DNA from: Chryseobacterium soldanellicola | GTDB lineage: Bacteria > Bacteroidota > Bacteroidia > Flavobacteriales > Weeksellaceae | DNA length: 64,000 nt | NCBI RefSeq assembly: GCF_900100115.1 | Contig: NZ_FNKL01000002.1 | Location: forward strand, 124,001-188,000 | Direction: 5' to 3' | Made by a program: the position numbers and the translations under genes | The notes under the pieces: generated by a model | The model's database searches: none | Seen by the model: the letters and a program-made list of their open reading frames with translations, nothing else | What the model was told of the DNA's origin: nothing | Shown: piece after piece, positions 8,314 to 18,237 of the stretch | Position numbering within the stretch: the stretch's first letter is position 1 | How the letters are laid out: each line of letters opens with the position of its first letter

Positions 8314-8988
8314 TCAATAATCCAATTTTGCATGACTTCCTACATAATGTAAGAATTCCTGTCTGGTAATAGGATTTGTTCTGAAAATACCGCTTAATTC
8401 CGCGGTAATCGTCGAACTGGACGTATCTTTTATTCCTCTGCAATTTACGCAAAGATGTTTTGCATCAATGATACAGGCGACATCTTTTGTTCCTAACGCT
8501 TCTTTCAAGGCATCCACAATCTGCATCGTCAATCTTTCCTGAACCTGAGGTCTTTTCGCATAATAATCAACTATTCTGTTGATTTTGGAAAGCCCGATTA
8601 CTTCACCGTTTGAAATATATGCAACGTGTGCTCTTCCGATAATCGGCAAAAAATGATGTTCGCAGAATGAATATACGGTAATATCTTTTTCCACCAGCAT
8701 CTGGCGGTATTTATATTTATTTGAAAAAGTGGAAATTCCCGGCTTATTTTCCGGAAGAAGCCCTCCGAAAATTTCGTTTACATACATTTTTGCCACCCGT
8801 TTCGGAGAGTCTTTTAAAGAATCATCGGTCATATCCATTCCCAAAGTTTCCATGATTTCCCCAAAAAGCTCCGTAATTTTTTCTATCTTTTCCTGTGGCG
8901 ATTTATCAAAAGCATCTTTCCTTATTGGCGTATGTTCTTTTCCCGTGAAAATATCATCGTCGTTATCAGTAAAATCAACCATTTTCAT
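8314..8988 (-). CDS. folE: GTP cyclohydrolase I (type IA)
   Basis: Converts GTP to 7,8-dihydroneopterin triphosphate, the first step of folate (and possibly pterin cofactor) synthesis. It has 224 residues; the first ~35 are a variable acidic extension. The zinc site is complete: Cys and His in YSFCEHHFLPIIG and the second Cys in HLCVNCRGIKD. Other family motifs seen are GRAHVAYISNGEVIGLSKINR and QERLTMQIVDAL. The ATG at 8988 (MKMVDF) is preceded by a TAnnTTTG-type box ending 11 nt upstream. The gene is followed at 15 nt by the Cys leader ORF and cysS, so transcripts from folE probably reach the attenuator. Confidence 0.97.
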   Translation of the reverse strand: MKMVDFTDNDDDIFTGKEHTPIRKDAFDKSPQEKIEKITELFGEIMETLGMDMTDDSLKDSPKRVAKMYVNEIFGGLLPENKPGISTFSNKYKYRQMLVEKDITVYSFCEHHFLPIIGRAHVAYISNGEVIGLSKINRIVDYYAKRPQVQERLTMQIVDALKEALGTKDVACIIDAKHLCVNCRGIKDTSSSTITAELSGIFRTNPITRQEFLHYVGSHAKLDY

Positions 8989-8999
8989 TTAATTTGCCA

Positions 9000-9034
9000 C
9001 AAAAATACGGATAATATTTATTGATTTATTTCAA
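9000..9034 (-). promoter_or_regulatory. Candidate folE promoter
   Basis: Minus-strand TATTTTTG (9007-9000) fits the Bacteroidota -7 box TAnnTTTG. A TTG (9034-9032) lies 24 nt upstream, slightly wide for the -33 element. The start codon follows 11 nt after the box. Confidence 0.45.
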
Positions 9035-9083
9035 TTTTAAACTAAAAATATTATCTTTCAGGTTCTCATCTGTAATAAATACT

Positions 9084-10238
9084 ATGATTATCGTTGAAGA
9101 AGTACAAAATGAAGTACAGAAAAAGGAATTTTTAGAGTTCCCATCAAGGCTTTACCAACACGACAAGAATTATATCAGACCTTTAAACAAGGACATCGAA
9201 GAGATTTTTACTCCCGAAAAAAACAAATTCTTCAAAACCGGAGAATGCAAAAGATTTTTATTTAAAAATAAACAAAACGAAACCCTTGGAAAAGTGGCGG
9301 TTTTTGTGAATAAATTTTATAAACAACACCAGCCAACCGGCGGAATCGGATTTTTTGATTGCATTAATAATCAGGAAACCGCAAATTTTATTTTTGATTA
9401 TTGTAAAAGCTGGCTTCAGGAAAGAGGAATGCAAGCGATGGACGGGCCGATAAACTTCGGTGAACGCGATAAATTCTGGGGACTTCTGATTGATGGCTTT
9501 ATCGAACCTTTGTATGGTATGAATTACAATTTTCCCTATTATCAAGAGCTTTTTGAAAATTATGGTTTTAAAATATATTTTGAACAGCTTTGTTTTTCAA
9601 GGCCGATTTTTGCTGAAGTTTCAAGAGTTTTTACGGTAATGCATGCAAAATACAGCAAAAACCCGAACATTTCTGCAAAACCTTTGAAAAAAAATAACCT
9701 GGAAAAATTTGCCAAAGATTTTACTGAAATATACAACAAAGCCTGGGCTGTACATGGAGAAGGCAAGCAAATGAGTGAAGGCAAAGTCCTGAAAATGTTC
9801 AAGACCATGAGACCTATTATTAATGAACATATTTCGTGGTTCGTCTATGAAAACGAAAAACCAATCGCCATGTGGATGAATATTCCTGATTTAAATCAAT
9901 GGTTTAAATATTTGAACGGAAAGTTTGGCTTTTTTGAAAAATTAAAATTTTTATGGGTTAAAAAATTTAAAAAAAACGAAAAAATGGTGGGCCTTGTTTT
10001 CGGAGTCGTTCCCGAATGGCAGAAAAAGGGGCTTGAAGGCTATATGATCTGGGAAGGAACGCAACATTTAAGAAAACACACTGATTTTAAGACCACTGAA
10101 CTCCAATGGATCGGTGATTTTAATCCTAAAATGATAAAAATTGCTGAAAATCTTGATACAACTATTACAAGAAAGCTAGCCACTTACCGTTATTTATTCG
10201 ATCAATCTAAAGAATTTGAAAGACATCCTTATTTATAG
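9084..10238 (+). CDS. GNAT-fold acetyltransferase-like protein
   Basis: A cytoplasmic protein of 384 residues from the ATG at 9084 (MIIVEEVQNEVQKKEFLEFP). An upstream in-frame ATG at 9021 would add a poor, non-conserved extension, so I reject it. The start resembles a family of Bacteroidota proteins annotated as GNAT-like or hypothetical: FPSRLYQHDKNYIRPL near residue 20, GRVAVFVNKF-type strand, MDGPINFGERDKFWGLLIDG, and the C-terminal segment LVFGVVPEWQKKGLEGYMIWEG, where the Q-x-x-G-x-x-x pattern resembles an acetyl-CoA loop. The substrate is unknown. It diverges from folE with a 95-bp shared promoter region. Confidence 0.7.
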   Translation: MIIVEEVQNEVQKKEFLEFPSRLYQHDKNYIRPLNKDIEEIFTPEKNKFFKTGECKRFLFKNKQNETLGKVAVFVNKFYKQHQPTGGIGFFDCINNQETANFIFDYCKSWLQERGMQAMDGPINFGERDKFWGLLIDGFIEPLYGMNYNFPYYQELFENYGFKIYFEQLCFSRPIFAEVSRVFTVMHAKYSKNPNISAKPLKKNNLEKFAKDFTEIYNKAWAVHGEGKQMSEGKVLKMFKTMRPIINEHISWFVYENEKPIAMWMNIPDLNQWFKYLNGKFGFFEKLKFLWVKKFKKNEKMVGLVFGVVPEWQKKGLEGYMIWEGTQHLRKHTDFKTTELQWIGDFNPKMIKIAENLDTTITRKLATYRYLFDQSKEFERHPYL

Positions 10239-10280
10239 AAAATTTTTAAGCATATTTTTAAATTTAAAAAAGAATATTTG

Positions 10281-10288
10281 TATTTTTG
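10281..10288 (+). promoter_or_regulatory. -7 box of the secreted 222-aa protein gene
   Basis: TATTTTTG matches TAnnTTTG, 34 nt before the ATG at 10323. I see no clear TTG at the expected -33 distance. Confidence 0.45.
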
Positions 10289-10322
10289 ATAACAATTTGA
10301 AAAACAATTTATAATCATAAAA

Positions 10323-10991
10323 ATGAAAAAAACAATTTTAGCTATATTATCAGTAATCTCATTTAGCTCTTATGCACAAAATACGGTAAGAGTTAATGAA
10401 GGGGCACATCAAGTTTTTTATAATGTAAATTCTAAGGGAGCAGGAAGAGCATTAACTTATGATGAAATTACAGGCTCTCCTTATGTGACGAAAGATTTTA
10501 AGGTAGCCAAAGTCGCTGATGATTATGAAAAAGTACCTGTAAGATATAACAGCTATAAGGATGAGATTGAGTTTCAGAAGGATGGAACAACAATGGTTCT
10601 TCCCAATGAGCCAAAATTTTCAAGAATAGAAATCTTGTCTCCAAAGCAGACATTGGTCTGGGCTGATACCGGTGATGATATGAAAGGATATTTCTTTGAA
10701 CTTGCAGGCGGCAAAAATGCTCTTTACAAAAAGGTCAAGACCAGATTTAATGACTTAGTTCCTGCCGCTAATTCTTATTCACAAGAAAAACCGGCTTCTT
10801 TTTCAAACGCAGAGCCTGTTTATTATATTAAAACAGAAAAAGGGTTTATTAAAAAACCTAAAAGCGTAAAAGATATTACAGAACAATTCCCTGATAAAAA
10901 AGAGGCAATAGAAACATTTGTAAAATCTAATAAAATAAAATTCGGTAAAGAAGAGGACCTCATAAAATTAGTCAATTTCTTAAATCAATAA
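10323..10991 (+). CDS. Exported protein of unknown function (222 aa)
   Basis: I do not recognise the family. It has a clear signal peptide (MKKTILAILSVISFSSYAQ) and a mature part of about 200 residues. The first half contains AGRALTYDEITGSPYVTKDF and KVPVRYNSYKDEIEFQKDGT, beta-rich by appearance. The second half ends in a lysine-rich helical segment (KKPKSVKDITEQFPDKKEAI, then KFGKEEDLIKLVNFLNQ). This end is typical of small Flavobacteriales secreted proteins in which the last helix follows a Pro-Asp turn. No T9SS sorting domain or lipobox is present, so a periplasmic location is likely. It is monocistronic, with a terminator shared with metF. Confidence 0.8.
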   Translation: MKKTILAILSVISFSSYAQNTVRVNEGAHQVFYNVNSKGAGRALTYDEITGSPYVTKDFKVAKVADDYEKVPVRYNSYKDEIEFQKDGTTMVLPNEPKFSRIEILSPKQTLVWADTGDDMKGYFFELAGGKNALYKKVKTRFNDLVPAANSYSQEKPASFSNAEPVYYIKTEKGFIKKPKSVKDITEQFPDKKEAIETFVKSNKIKFGKEEDLIKLVNFLNQ

Positions 10992-10996
10992 AAAAT

Positions 10997-11023
10997 AAAG
11001 CCTTGTAAAATTTACAAGGCTTT
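10997..11023. terminator. Bidirectional terminator between the secreted protein gene and metF
   Basis: AAAGCCTTGTAAA and TTTACAAGGCTTT form a 13-bp inverted repeat with T-rich flanks on both sides. It serves the plus-strand gene ending at 10991 and metF ending at 11029. Confidence 0.92.
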
Positions 11024-11028
11024 TTATT

Positions 11029-11988
11029 TTAAAACAGCTCCCCTGCCACTTTTTTAATATTATCGCTTTTTCCCATCGAGTAAAAATGCAGAACAGGAAC
11101 TCCAAAATCAAGCAATTCTTTGCATTGATTAATTGCCCATTCGATTCCGATTTCTTTTACGGCTTCATTATTTTTTGCACTTTCAACTTCGTTGATTAAT
11201 TCTTCAGGAAGATCAATTTTAAAAACCTGCGGAAGCAATTTTAAATGTCTTTTTGTCGCAATCGGCTTAATTCCCGGGATAATCGGAACTGTGATTCCCA
11301 TTTCTCTTGCCTTGGTAACAAATTCGATATATTTTTTATTATCAAAAAACATTTGCGTAACGATATAATCTGCTCCGGCGTCTACTTTTTGCTTTAGCCA
11401 TTTCAAATCATAATTCATCGAAGGAGCTTCCATATGTTTTTCAGGATAACCGGCCACTCCGATGCAGAATTTATTATGTTCATCACAAATCTGATCATCA
11501 TCATGAAGATATTTTCCACGACCTAGATTATTAATCTGATGAACTAAATCCATCGCGCTCGAATGCCCTCCCGGAGTGGCTTCAAAATATTGGTGCCCTT
11601 TCATCGCGTCTCCACGAAGCGCCATAATATTATCAATTCCCAAATACATACAATCTACCAGAAGATATTCCGTTTCTTCTTTGGTAAAACCTCCGCAAAG
11701 CAGGTGTGGAACAGTATCTACGTTATATTTATGCTGAATTGCGGCACAAATCCCCAATGTTCCGGGACGCATTCTGGTGATTCTGCGTTCCATTAATCCA
11801 TTTCCTTTGTCAATATAAATATACTCTTCACGGGAAGTTGTAACATCAATAAAAGGAGGTTTAAACTCCATTAAAGGATCGATATTTTTATATAAATCTT
11901 CAATCCCAATTCCTTTTTGTGGCGGAACAACTTCGAGGGAAAATAAAGGTTTTCCGTTTGCGTTTTTTATGTGGTCTGTTATCTTCAT
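11029..11988 (-). CDS. metF: 5,10-methylenetetrahydrofolate reductase
   Basis: Reduces 5,10-methylene-THF to 5-methyl-THF with FAD, supplying the methyl group to MetH. It has 319 residues and a single catalytic TIM-barrel domain. Family features are FSLEVVPPQKG at residues 16-26 with the conserved Glu19, the active-site region DNIMALRGD, and ADYIVTQMFFDNKKYIEFV, where the Gln and Phe bind substrate. It is the last gene of the minus-strand methionine block, 81 nt after metH C-half, and ends in a bidirectional terminator. The intervening gap holds no clear promoter, so co-transcription with metH is likely. Confidence 0.97.
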   Translation of the reverse strand: MKITDHIKNANGKPLFSLEVVPPQKGIGIEDLYKNIDPLMEFKPPFIDVTTSREEYIYIDKGNGLMERRITRMRPGTLGICAAIQHKYNVDTVPHLLCGGFTKEETEYLLVDCMYLGIDNIMALRGDAMKGHQYFEATPGGHSSAMDLVHQINNLGRGKYLHDDDQICDEHNKFCIGVAGYPEKHMEAPSMNYDLKWLKQKVDAGADYIVTQMFFDNKKYIEFVTKAREMGITVPIIPGIKPIATKRHLKLLPQVFKIDLPEELINEVESAKNNEAVKEIGIEWAINQCKELLDFGVPVLHFYSMGKSDNIKKVAGELF

Positions 11989-12069
11989 GTTATATTTTGT
12001 TGCTTGTTGGTCGTTACCAGTTGATCGTTAAAACTAGAAACCAACAACTGTCAATCATTAACTTTTAAA

Positions 12070-14730
12070 TTAATCTGCTAAATTAGGTGACAGCCATTTT
12101 CTGGCTTCCTGTAAAGAAATTCCTTTTCTTTTTGAATAATCTTTCAATTGATCTTCTGCAATTTTTCCCAATCCGAAATATTTTGCGTGCGGACTTCCAA
12201 AATAATATCCGGACACCGAAGCGGTTGGGAACATGGCTAAACTTTCCGTCAAATAAACTCCGATATTTTCTTCTACCTTTAAAAGATCCCAAATCGCGTG
12301 TTTTTCCAGGTGATCGGGACACGCCGGATAACCCGGTGCAGGGCGAACTCCTTTGTATTTTTCGGCAATTAAATCTTCATTGCTTAAATTTTCCTGATTG
12401 GCATAACCCCAATATTCGGTTCGGACTTTTTTATGTAAAAATTCGGCATAAGCTTCTGCAAAACGGTCTGCCAAAGCTTTTACCATGATGGCGTTGTAAT
12501 CATCGTTTGCTTTTTCATATTCCTCTGCCATTTCATCGGTTCCGAAACCTGTTGTAACGCAGAAAGCTCCCATATAATCAGTTTTTCCTGAACTTTGAGG
12601 GGCAATAAAATCGCTTAATGCCAAATATTCTTTACCTTTTGATTTCTGAAGCTGCTGTCTTAATGTCAAAAATTTAACCTGCTCTTGGTTATTTTCATCA
12701 AAAATTAAAATATCATCAGTTTCGGTAGAATTAGCCTTGAAAATTCCGAAAATAGCTTTTGCAGTTAATGCTTTTTCATCCAAAATTTTCTTCAAAATAA
12801 CCTGCGCATCTTTAAATAATTCTTTTGCCTGAGCTCCGACAACCTCATCATCAAAAATATTGGGGTATTTACCGTGAAGATCCCAGCTTCTGAAAAATGG
12901 TGACCAATCGATGAAAGGCACCAACTCGTTCAAATCCTGATTTTCAAAAACCTGTATTCCCAATTGGTTGGGAGTGAAAATCTCTTCGCTTTCCCAATCA
13001 ATTTTAAATTTATCTCTTCTGGCATCTTCAAGCGAAACATATTCTTTGTCAATCTGTCTGTTTAAAAACTTTTCCCGGAATTCCGAATATTCGCTTTTTA
13101 AATCATCAACATATTCTTTATTTCTGTCACCGAGCAAAGAACTCACCACATTTACCGCCCTGGAAGCATCGTTAACGTGAACTACAGCATTTTTATATTT
13201 CAAATCGATTTTTACGGCAGTATGCGCTTTGGAAGTTGTTGCACCACCAATTAATAAAGGAAAATTTAAATTTTGTCTTTCCAATTCCTGAGCGATATAG
13301 ACCATTTCATCCAAACTTGGCGTGATCAATCCGCTTAAGCCGATAACATCAACATTATGATCAATCGCCGCCTGAATTATTTTTTCAGCAGGAACCATTA
13401 CTCCAAGATCGACAATTTCGTAATTGTTACATCCCAAAACAACGCTCACAATATTTTTACCGATATCATGAACGTCTCCTTTTACCGTTGCCATCAGGAT
13501 TTTGCCGTTTGCAGGCCTTGTCCCATCTTTTTCAGCTTCAATAAAAGGCTGTAAATATGCTACGGCTTTTTTCATTACCCGGGCTGATTTTACCACTTGT
13601 GGAAGAAACATTTTTCCACTTCCGAAGAGATCGCCGACAACGCCCATTCCTGTCATTAAATTAACTTCAATAACGTGTAAAGGTTTGGCCGACTGTAATC
13701 TCGCCTCTTCCACATCTTCTTCAATAAAACGGTCGATTCCTTTTACCAAAGCGTGCGTGATTCTTTCCTGCAAAGGTCTGGTACGCCATTCGAGCTCTTC
13801 GACGACTTCTTTTTTGACAGATTTATGCTTCTCGGAATAATCTAAAAGCCTTTCTGTGGCATCTTCTCTTTTATCGAGAATTACATCTTCTACAAGACCT
13901 AATAATTCTTTATTAATTTCATCATAAACCTCCAGCATGGCGGGATTTACGATTCCTATATTCATTCCGGCCTGAATGGCGTGATAAAGGAAAACCGAGT
14001 GCATCGCTTCTCTTACGGTATCATTTCCACGGAAAGAGAACGAAACATTGCTCACGCCGCCACTTACAGACGCATACGGAAGGTTTTGACGAACCCATCT
14101 CGTTGCTTCAATGAAGTCGATTGCATTTCTTCTATGCTCGTCCATTCCTGTTGCCACAGGAAAAATATTTAGATCGAAAATGATATCTTCAGCAGGGAAT
14201 TTCACTTCATTAACCAAAATATCATAAGACCGTTTTGTAATTTCAAGCCTGCGATCGTAGGTATCGGCCTGCCCGTCTTCATCAAAAGCCATGACAATAA
14301 CCGCGGCACCGTATCTTTTAATTGCTTTTGCCTGTTTGATAAACTCTTCTTCACCGCCTTTTAAGCTAATGGAATTTACCACACATTTTCCTTGCGCAAC
14401 CTGAAGTCCTGCCTCTAAAATTTCCCATTTTGAGGAGTCGATCATGATGGGAATTCTGGAAATATCGGGTTCGGAAGCAATTAAATTTAAAAATTTAATC
14501 ATAGAAGCTTTTCCGTCGATCAATCCGTCATCGAAATTGACATCAAGGATCTGTGCGCCCCCTTCAACCTGATGACGGGCAATATCGAGTGCTTCCCCGA
14601 ATTTTTCTTCTTTTATTAATCTTAAAAATTTCTTTGATCCGGCAACATTGGTTCTTTCACCAACGTTGATAAAATTACTTTCCGGGGTAATAATCAGAGG
14701 CTCAAGCCCCGATAATCTTAAATATTTCAT
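12070..14730 (-). CDS. metH: Methionine synthase, folate-, B12- and activation-domain half
   Basis: The C-terminal part of cobalamin-dependent methionine synthase as a separate 886-residue protein. Domains in order are: pterin-binding barrel (about 10-300; [16 protein letters not shown] near residue 24); B12-binding cap and Rossmann domains (about 330-560; the cobalamin His is in [11 protein letters not shown], with [13 protein letters not shown] downstream); and the SAM-binding reactivation domain (about 580-886; [12 protein letters not shown] and [18 protein letters not shown]). The homocysteine-binding half is encoded by 15911-16921, with a desaturase gene between them. I use the ATG at 14730; the codon before it is TTG. 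The 4-methyl transfer needs both halves to associate. It starts 7 nt after the desaturase stop. Confidence 0.96.
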   Translation of the reverse strand: MKYLRLSGLEPLIITPESNFINVGERTNVAGSKKFLRLIKEEKFGEALDIARHQVEGGAQILDVNFDDGLIDGKASMIKFLNLIASEPDISRIPIMIDSSKWEILEAGLQVAQGKCVVNSISLKGGEEEFIKQAKAIKRYGAAVIVMAFDEDGQADTYDRRLEITKRSYDILVNEVKFPAEDIIFDLNIFPVATGMDEHRRNAIDFIEATRWVRQNLPYASVSGGVSNVSFSFRGNDTVREAMHSVFLYHAIQAGMNIGIVNPAMLEVYDEINKELLGLVEDVILDKREDATERLLDYSEKHKSVKKEVVEELEWRTRPLQERITHALVKGIDRFIEEDVEEARLQSAKPLHVIEVNLMTGMGVVGDLFGSGKMFLPQVVKSARVMKKAVAYLQPFIEAEKDGTRPANGKILMATVKGDVHDIGKNIVSVVLGCNNYEIVDLGVMVPAEKIIQAAIDHNVDVIGLSGLITPSLDEMVYIAQELERQNLNFPLLIGGATTSKAHTAVKIDLKYKNAVVHVNDASRAVNVVSSLLGDRNKEYVDDLKSEYSEFREKFLNRQIDKEYVSLEDARRDKFKIDWESEEIFTPNQLGIQVFENQDLNELVPFIDWSPFFRSWDLHGKYPNIFDDEVVGAQAKELFKDAQVILKKILDEKALTAKAIFGIFKANSTETDDILIFDENNQEQVKFLTLRQQLQKSKGKEYLALSDFIAPQSSGKTDYMGAFCVTTGFGTDEMAEEYEKANDDYNAIMVKALADRFAEAYAEFLHKKVRTEYWGYANQENLSNEDLIAEKYKGVRPAPGYPACPDHLEKHAIWDLLKVEENIGVYLTESLAMFPTASVSGYYFGSPHAKYFGLGKIAEDQLKDYSKRKGISLQEARKWLSPNLAD

Positions 14731-14737
14731 CAATTTA

Positions 14738-15829
14738 TTATTCTTCTAAAATAAAATATGCATTGTTTGCATTTTGCTTCAGCAAATCAACATGTTTGCC
14801 CAAAGCGGTAAAAATCGGAAACCTTTTATATGCCAAATTGTGTTCTTTGGCAAATTTTTCGATTTCGTCTGTAATTTCATTATAATATAAATAACTGTAA
14901 TTCGGAAACAGATGATGGGCAACATGAAAATTGAAATTCCCTAAAATATTTCTTACAAACCAGTTATTTTCCTGTAAATCATTGGTAACTTCAAATTGGT
15001 GATGCAGCCAGCTGAACGGCAGTCCGTTTTTCTCATCCAATTTTGGAAAAGCATTGTCCGGAAGCGGATGCAGGGGTAACAAAACAAACAGTGCAAAAAT
15101 ACTTGCTGCAATAACCTGTAAAAACCAGGCTCCGAAAGCCAAGCCAGGCGATACCTTAAAAAACAAAACCGGAACGGCAATTTGATAGAAAAAATAAAAT
15201 AATTTATAGCTTATCATTTTCACTTTTTCAATAGCCGGAATTTTGCCCTGCGTTTTTAAAATCACTCTTTCTTTATCAAAAAAGTCTCTGAAATCTCTGA
15301 TAAACATCCAATTAAACAGATATAAAGGATAGACTAAAAAGAAAAAAAAGTGCTGATACTTCTGAACTCCTTTTGCTTTAATCCAGGGAACGATTAATAA
15401 AAGTCCGCTCTGCTCGATATCTGTGTCCCATCCATCCACATTCGGATAAGCGTGGTGACTTGCAATATGTCTTTTTTTCCAGATGTAGGAATTGGCGCCT
15501 ACAAAATCGAAAATCTGCAAAATAAGTCCGTTTAATTTTTTGCTTTTATAAATATTATTGTGGGCAGCTTCATGAATTAAGTTTAAATAAATCAACACTA
15601 AAGAAATTCCCATCAAGACAAAACTCAAAATATAAATCAAAGGTTTTTCGGCATTAAAAAGCGCAAATACATATAAACCAAAATAGACCAAAGGCAAAAT
15701 AATGGCTTTGATCTGTATATAAATATCCCTGTTTTCGGGAATGGCTTCTACACGTTGGTTCACTTTTTTTCTTAATTCATTAAACAATTTTGCATCGTCT
15801 GTATTTTTTAAATAAATCGGCTTTTCCAT
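14738..15829 (-). CDS. Membrane fatty acid desaturase, inserted between the metH halves
   Basis: Introduces a double bond into acyl chains using a di-iron centre and O2. It has 363 residues. The three histidine boxes are visible: [19 protein letters not shown], and the third box [15 protein letters not shown], with [10 protein letters not shown] nearby. About four membrane segments flank them ([56 protein letters not shown] and [19 protein letters not shown]). It most resembles the acyl-lipid/linoleoyl-CoA (delta-6-like) group without the cytochrome b5 domain. It overlaps nothing but sits 81 nt after metH N-half and 7 nt before metH C-half. Regiospecificity cannot be read from sequence. Confidence 0.92.
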   Translation of the reverse strand: MEKPIYLKNTDDAKLFNELRKKVNQRVEAIPENRDIYIQIKAIILPLVYFGLYVFALFNAEKPLIYILSFVLMGISLVLIYLNLIHEAAHNNIYKSKKLNGLILQIFDFVGANSYIWKKRHIASHHAYPNVDGWDTDIEQSGLLLIVPWIKAKGVQKYQHFFFFLVYPLYLFNWMFIRDFRDFFDKERVILKTQGKIPAIEKVKMISYKLFYFFYQIAVPVLFFKVSPGLAFGAWFLQVIAASIFALFVLLPLHPLPDNAFPKLDEKNGLPFSWLHHQFEVTNDLQENNWFVRNILGNFNFHVAHHLFPNYSYLYYNEITDEIEKFAKEHNLAYKRFPIFTALGKHVDLLKQNANNAYFILEE

Positions 15830-15910
15830 AATATTAAATTTGTGTGATATTTAAATTTAATATAAAAACCGTTCCTTTTATTATTGATTTAATAAAAAAA
15901 ATCTATTAAA

Positions 15911-16921
15911 TCAGACAAATTCCTTCAATTTTCTTGGCGGATATTGTGCAACCATATCTGCGATTGCTTTGATGTGGTCCGGAGTCGTTCCGCAGCAGCC
16001 TCCGATAATATTGATTAATCTTTTTTCTACGTATTCTTTGATCTGTGCCGCCATATCTTCGGGCGTTTCATCGTATTTCCCGAAAGCATTTGGAAGCCCT
16101 GCGTTCGGATAAGCTGACACATAAAATTCTGAATTATGCGCCAACGTTTCCAGATAAGGTGTCAACTGATTGGCTCCCAACGCACAGTTGAAACCTACAC
16201 TTAGCAAATTTAAGTGTGAAACAGAAATCAAAAATGCTTCTGCTGTTTGCCCGCTTAACGTTCTTCCGGAAGCATCGGTAATTGTCCCTGAAACCATGAT
16301 CGGAATATTAATTCCTCTTTCTTCATTAATTTCATCGATGGCAAAAAGTGCTGCTTTTGCATTTAAGGTGTCAAAAATGGTTTCAACCAATAAAATATCT
16401 GCGCCACCGTCTAACAATGCTTCCGATTGTTGTTTGTACGCAATTCTCAGTTCATCAAAAGTGATGGCTCTGTAACCGGGATCATTTACATCCGGACTTA
16501 AACTTGCCGTTCTGTTTGTCGGACCGATTGAACCCGCCACAAATCTTGGCTTATCCGGATTTTTTGCGGTATATTCGTCACAGGCCTTTCTTGCGATTTT
16601 TGCAGACTCAAAATTTAGTTCATACACCAATTCTTCCATGTGGTAATCTGCCATCGCGATGGTCGTTCCTGAGAATGTATTGGTTTCTATAATGTCAGCT
16701 CCAGCTTCCAGATATTTTTTGTGAACTTCTTCGATCGCATGAGGTTGCGTCAATGAAAGTAAATCATTGTTTCCTTTAACCGGATGTTCCCAGTCTTTAA
16801 AACGCTCGCCGCGATAATCTTCTTCCTCGAATTTGTATCGTTGAAGCATCGTTCCCATTGCCCCATCAAGAATTAAAATTCTTTCAGATAATGCTTTGTA
16901 TAATTGTTCTGAATTTTTCAT
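15911..16921 (-). CDS. metH: Methionine synthase, homocysteine-binding half
   Basis: The homocysteine S-methyltransferase module of MetH as a free 336-residue protein. It binds homocysteine through zinc ligands Cys in [11 protein letters not shown] and the Cys pair in [13 protein letters not shown]. The N-terminus has the family motif [20 protein letters not shown], with [11 protein letters not shown] and [16 protein letters not shown] downstream. Full-length MetH is about 1,200 residues, and the two halves here add up to that. A stand-alone BhmT/MmuM-type enzyme is unlikely given the paired second half in the same locus. It lies 134 nt after metZ, with a GC-rich hairpin and a repeat element between. 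Confidence 0.95.
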   Translation of the reverse strand: MKNSEQLYKALSERILILDGAMGTMLQRYKFEEEDYRGERFKDWEHPVKGNNDLLSLTQPHAIEEVHKKYLEAGADIIETNTFSGTTIAMADYHMEELVYELNFESAKIARKACDEYTAKNPDKPRFVAGSIGPTNRTASLSPDVNDPGYRAITFDELRIAYKQQSEALLDGGADILLVETIFDTLNAKAALFAIDEINEERGINIPIMVSGTITDASGRTLSGQTAEAFLISVSHLNLLSVGFNCALGANQLTPYLETLAHNSEFYVSAYPNAGLPNAFGKYDETPEDMAAQIKEYVEKRLINIIGGCCGTTPDHIKAIADMVAQYPPRKLKEFV

Positions 16922-16964
16922 TTTATTTATTTTTTCATCGTTGAATTAATGATTACTATTTTTG

Positions 16965-17009
16965 CCATACGTTTCACATATAGCTATTATTGTTGAACCC
17001 TTCGGGTTC
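16965..17009 (-). repeat. Double-hairpin intergenic element, copy 1 (metZ - metH gap)
   Basis: A 45-nt unit with, read on the plus strand, an 8-bp hairpin (CCATACGT-TTC-ACATATAG), an 11-nt spacer, and a 6-bp hairpin (GAACCC-TTC-GGGTTC). Copy 2 at 18238-18282 has the same length and 38/45 identical bases. The two C-A contacts on the plus strand become G-U pairs on the minus strand, which is the transcribed strand here. Confidence 0.75.
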
Positions 17010-17024
17010 TGTTTTATCTATGGG

Positions 17025-17053
17025 TTTCGGCGGCGGCTTTGCCGCCGCCGAAA
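17025..17053 (-). promoter_or_regulatory. GC-rich 13-bp hairpin just after the metZ stop
   Basis: TTTCGGCGGCGGC and GCCGCCGCCGAAA with a 3-nt loop form a perfect 13-bp stem beginning 2 nt beyond the metZ stop codon at 17056-17058. It is strikingly GC-rich for this genome. No T tract follows on the minus strand, so an mRNA-stability or processing role is more likely than classic termination. Confidence 0.7.
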
Positions 17054-17055
17054 CT

Positions 17056-18222
17056 TTAATCCAATGCCTGTTTTAAATCTTCAATGATGTCGTCTACATT
17101 TTCCAGCCCTACCGAACAACGAACCAGACCAGCCGTAATTCCTACTTCATTTCTTTCTTCGTTTGATAATTTGGAATGCGTTGTAGATGCAGGATGTGTT
17201 ACAATTGTTCTGGTATCTCCAAGATTTGCAGAAAGAGAACACATTTTTATTGTATTTAAAAATTTTCTTCCGCCTTCAATTCCGCCTTTGATTTCAAAAG
17301 CAACAATGTTTCCACCCAGTTTCATTTGTTTTTTTGCAATTTCATAATTTGGATGAGAAGGTAAAAATGGATATTTCACAAATTCTACATTTGGGTGGCT
17401 TTCTAAAAACTCAGCAACTTTTATAGCATTTTCACAATGTTTTTCCACACGGATGGCTAATGTTTCCAAGCTTTTTGATAGAACCCAAGCGTTGAAAGGT
17501 GACATTGCGGGTCCAGTATTTCTTGCGAAAAGGTAAATTTCACGAATCAAATCTTCTCTGCCAACCGCGACTCCACCTAAAACACGACCTTGCCCATCAA
17601 TTAATTTTGTTGCGGAATGCACCACAATATCTGCTCCGTATTTTATCGGCTGCTGGAGATAAGGTGTTGCGAAACAATTATCTACAATAAAAATCAGATT
17701 ATGCTTTTTTGCGATTTTTCCAAAAAACTCTAAATCTAAAATCTCAATTGCCGGATTTGTAGGCGTTTCCAGATATAAAATTTTGGTGTTGGGCTGAATA
17801 TATTTTTCAACGTTCTCCGCATCTTCTGCTTTGAAATAAGTTGTTTCGATATTCCATTTCGGGAAATATTTTGTGAACAACGTGTGGGTAGAACCGAAAA
17901 CCGACTGACAGCTTACAATATGATCTCCAGCATTTAACAAAGCCGCAAACGTTGAATAAATTGCCGCCATTCCTGTTGCAAAAGCATATCCAGCTTCTGC
18001 ACCTTCCATTTTTGCAATTTTATCGGTAAATTCGGTGACATTCGGATTTGAAAACCGGCTGTATAAATTCTTCGCTTTTTCTTCTGCAAAACTCGCACGC
18101 ATATCTTCCGCATCCTGAAAAATAAAGCTGGACGTCAAATATAACGGCGTTGAATGCTCATCAAACTGGGTTCTTTCAGTTTGCGTCCTTATGGCGAAGG
18201 TTTCAAAATTTTCGTTTTCCAT
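17056..18222 (-). CDS. metZ: O-succinylhomoserine sulfhydrylase-type PLP enzyme
   Basis: A Cys/Met-metabolism PLP enzyme of 388 residues that makes homocysteine (or cystathionine) from activated homoserine. The PLP lysine lies in VHSATKLIDGQGRVLGG; D-G-Q-G-R after the lysine is typical of MetZ-type sulfhydrylases. Other motifs are YSRFSNPNVTEF, EGAEAGYAFATGMAAIY, YLETPTNPAIEILD and IVDNCFATPYLQQPI. Its position between hom and metH in a SAM-riboswitch-led block supports a biosynthetic role. MetB (cystathionine gamma-synthase) activity cannot be excluded. It is separated from hom by 71 nt carrying the double-hairpin element. Confidence 0.9.
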   Translation of the reverse strand: MENENFETFAIRTQTERTQFDEHSTPLYLTSSFIFQDAEDMRASFAEEKAKNLYSRFSNPNVTEFTDKIAKMEGAEAGYAFATGMAAIYSTFAALLNAGDHIVSCQSVFGSTHTLFTKYFPKWNIETTYFKAEDAENVEKYIQPNTKILYLETPTNPAIEILDLEFFGKIAKKHNLIFIVDNCFATPYLQQPIKYGADIVVHSATKLIDGQGRVLGGVAVGREDLIREIYLFARNTGPAMSPFNAWVLSKSLETLAIRVEKHCENAIKVAEFLESHPNVEFVKYPFLPSHPNYEIAKKQMKLGGNIVAFEIKGGIEGGRKFLNTIKMCSLSANLGDTRTIVTHPASTTHSKLSNEERNEVGITAGLVRCSVGLENVDDIIEDLKQALD

Positions 18223-18237
18223 TCTTTTATTATTTTT

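Noticed and set aside
12070..16921. Split MetH as the result of a frameshift or sequencing error
   Set aside because: The two halves are separated by a complete desaturase gene, and each has its own start and stop at domain borders, so this is a real gene split.
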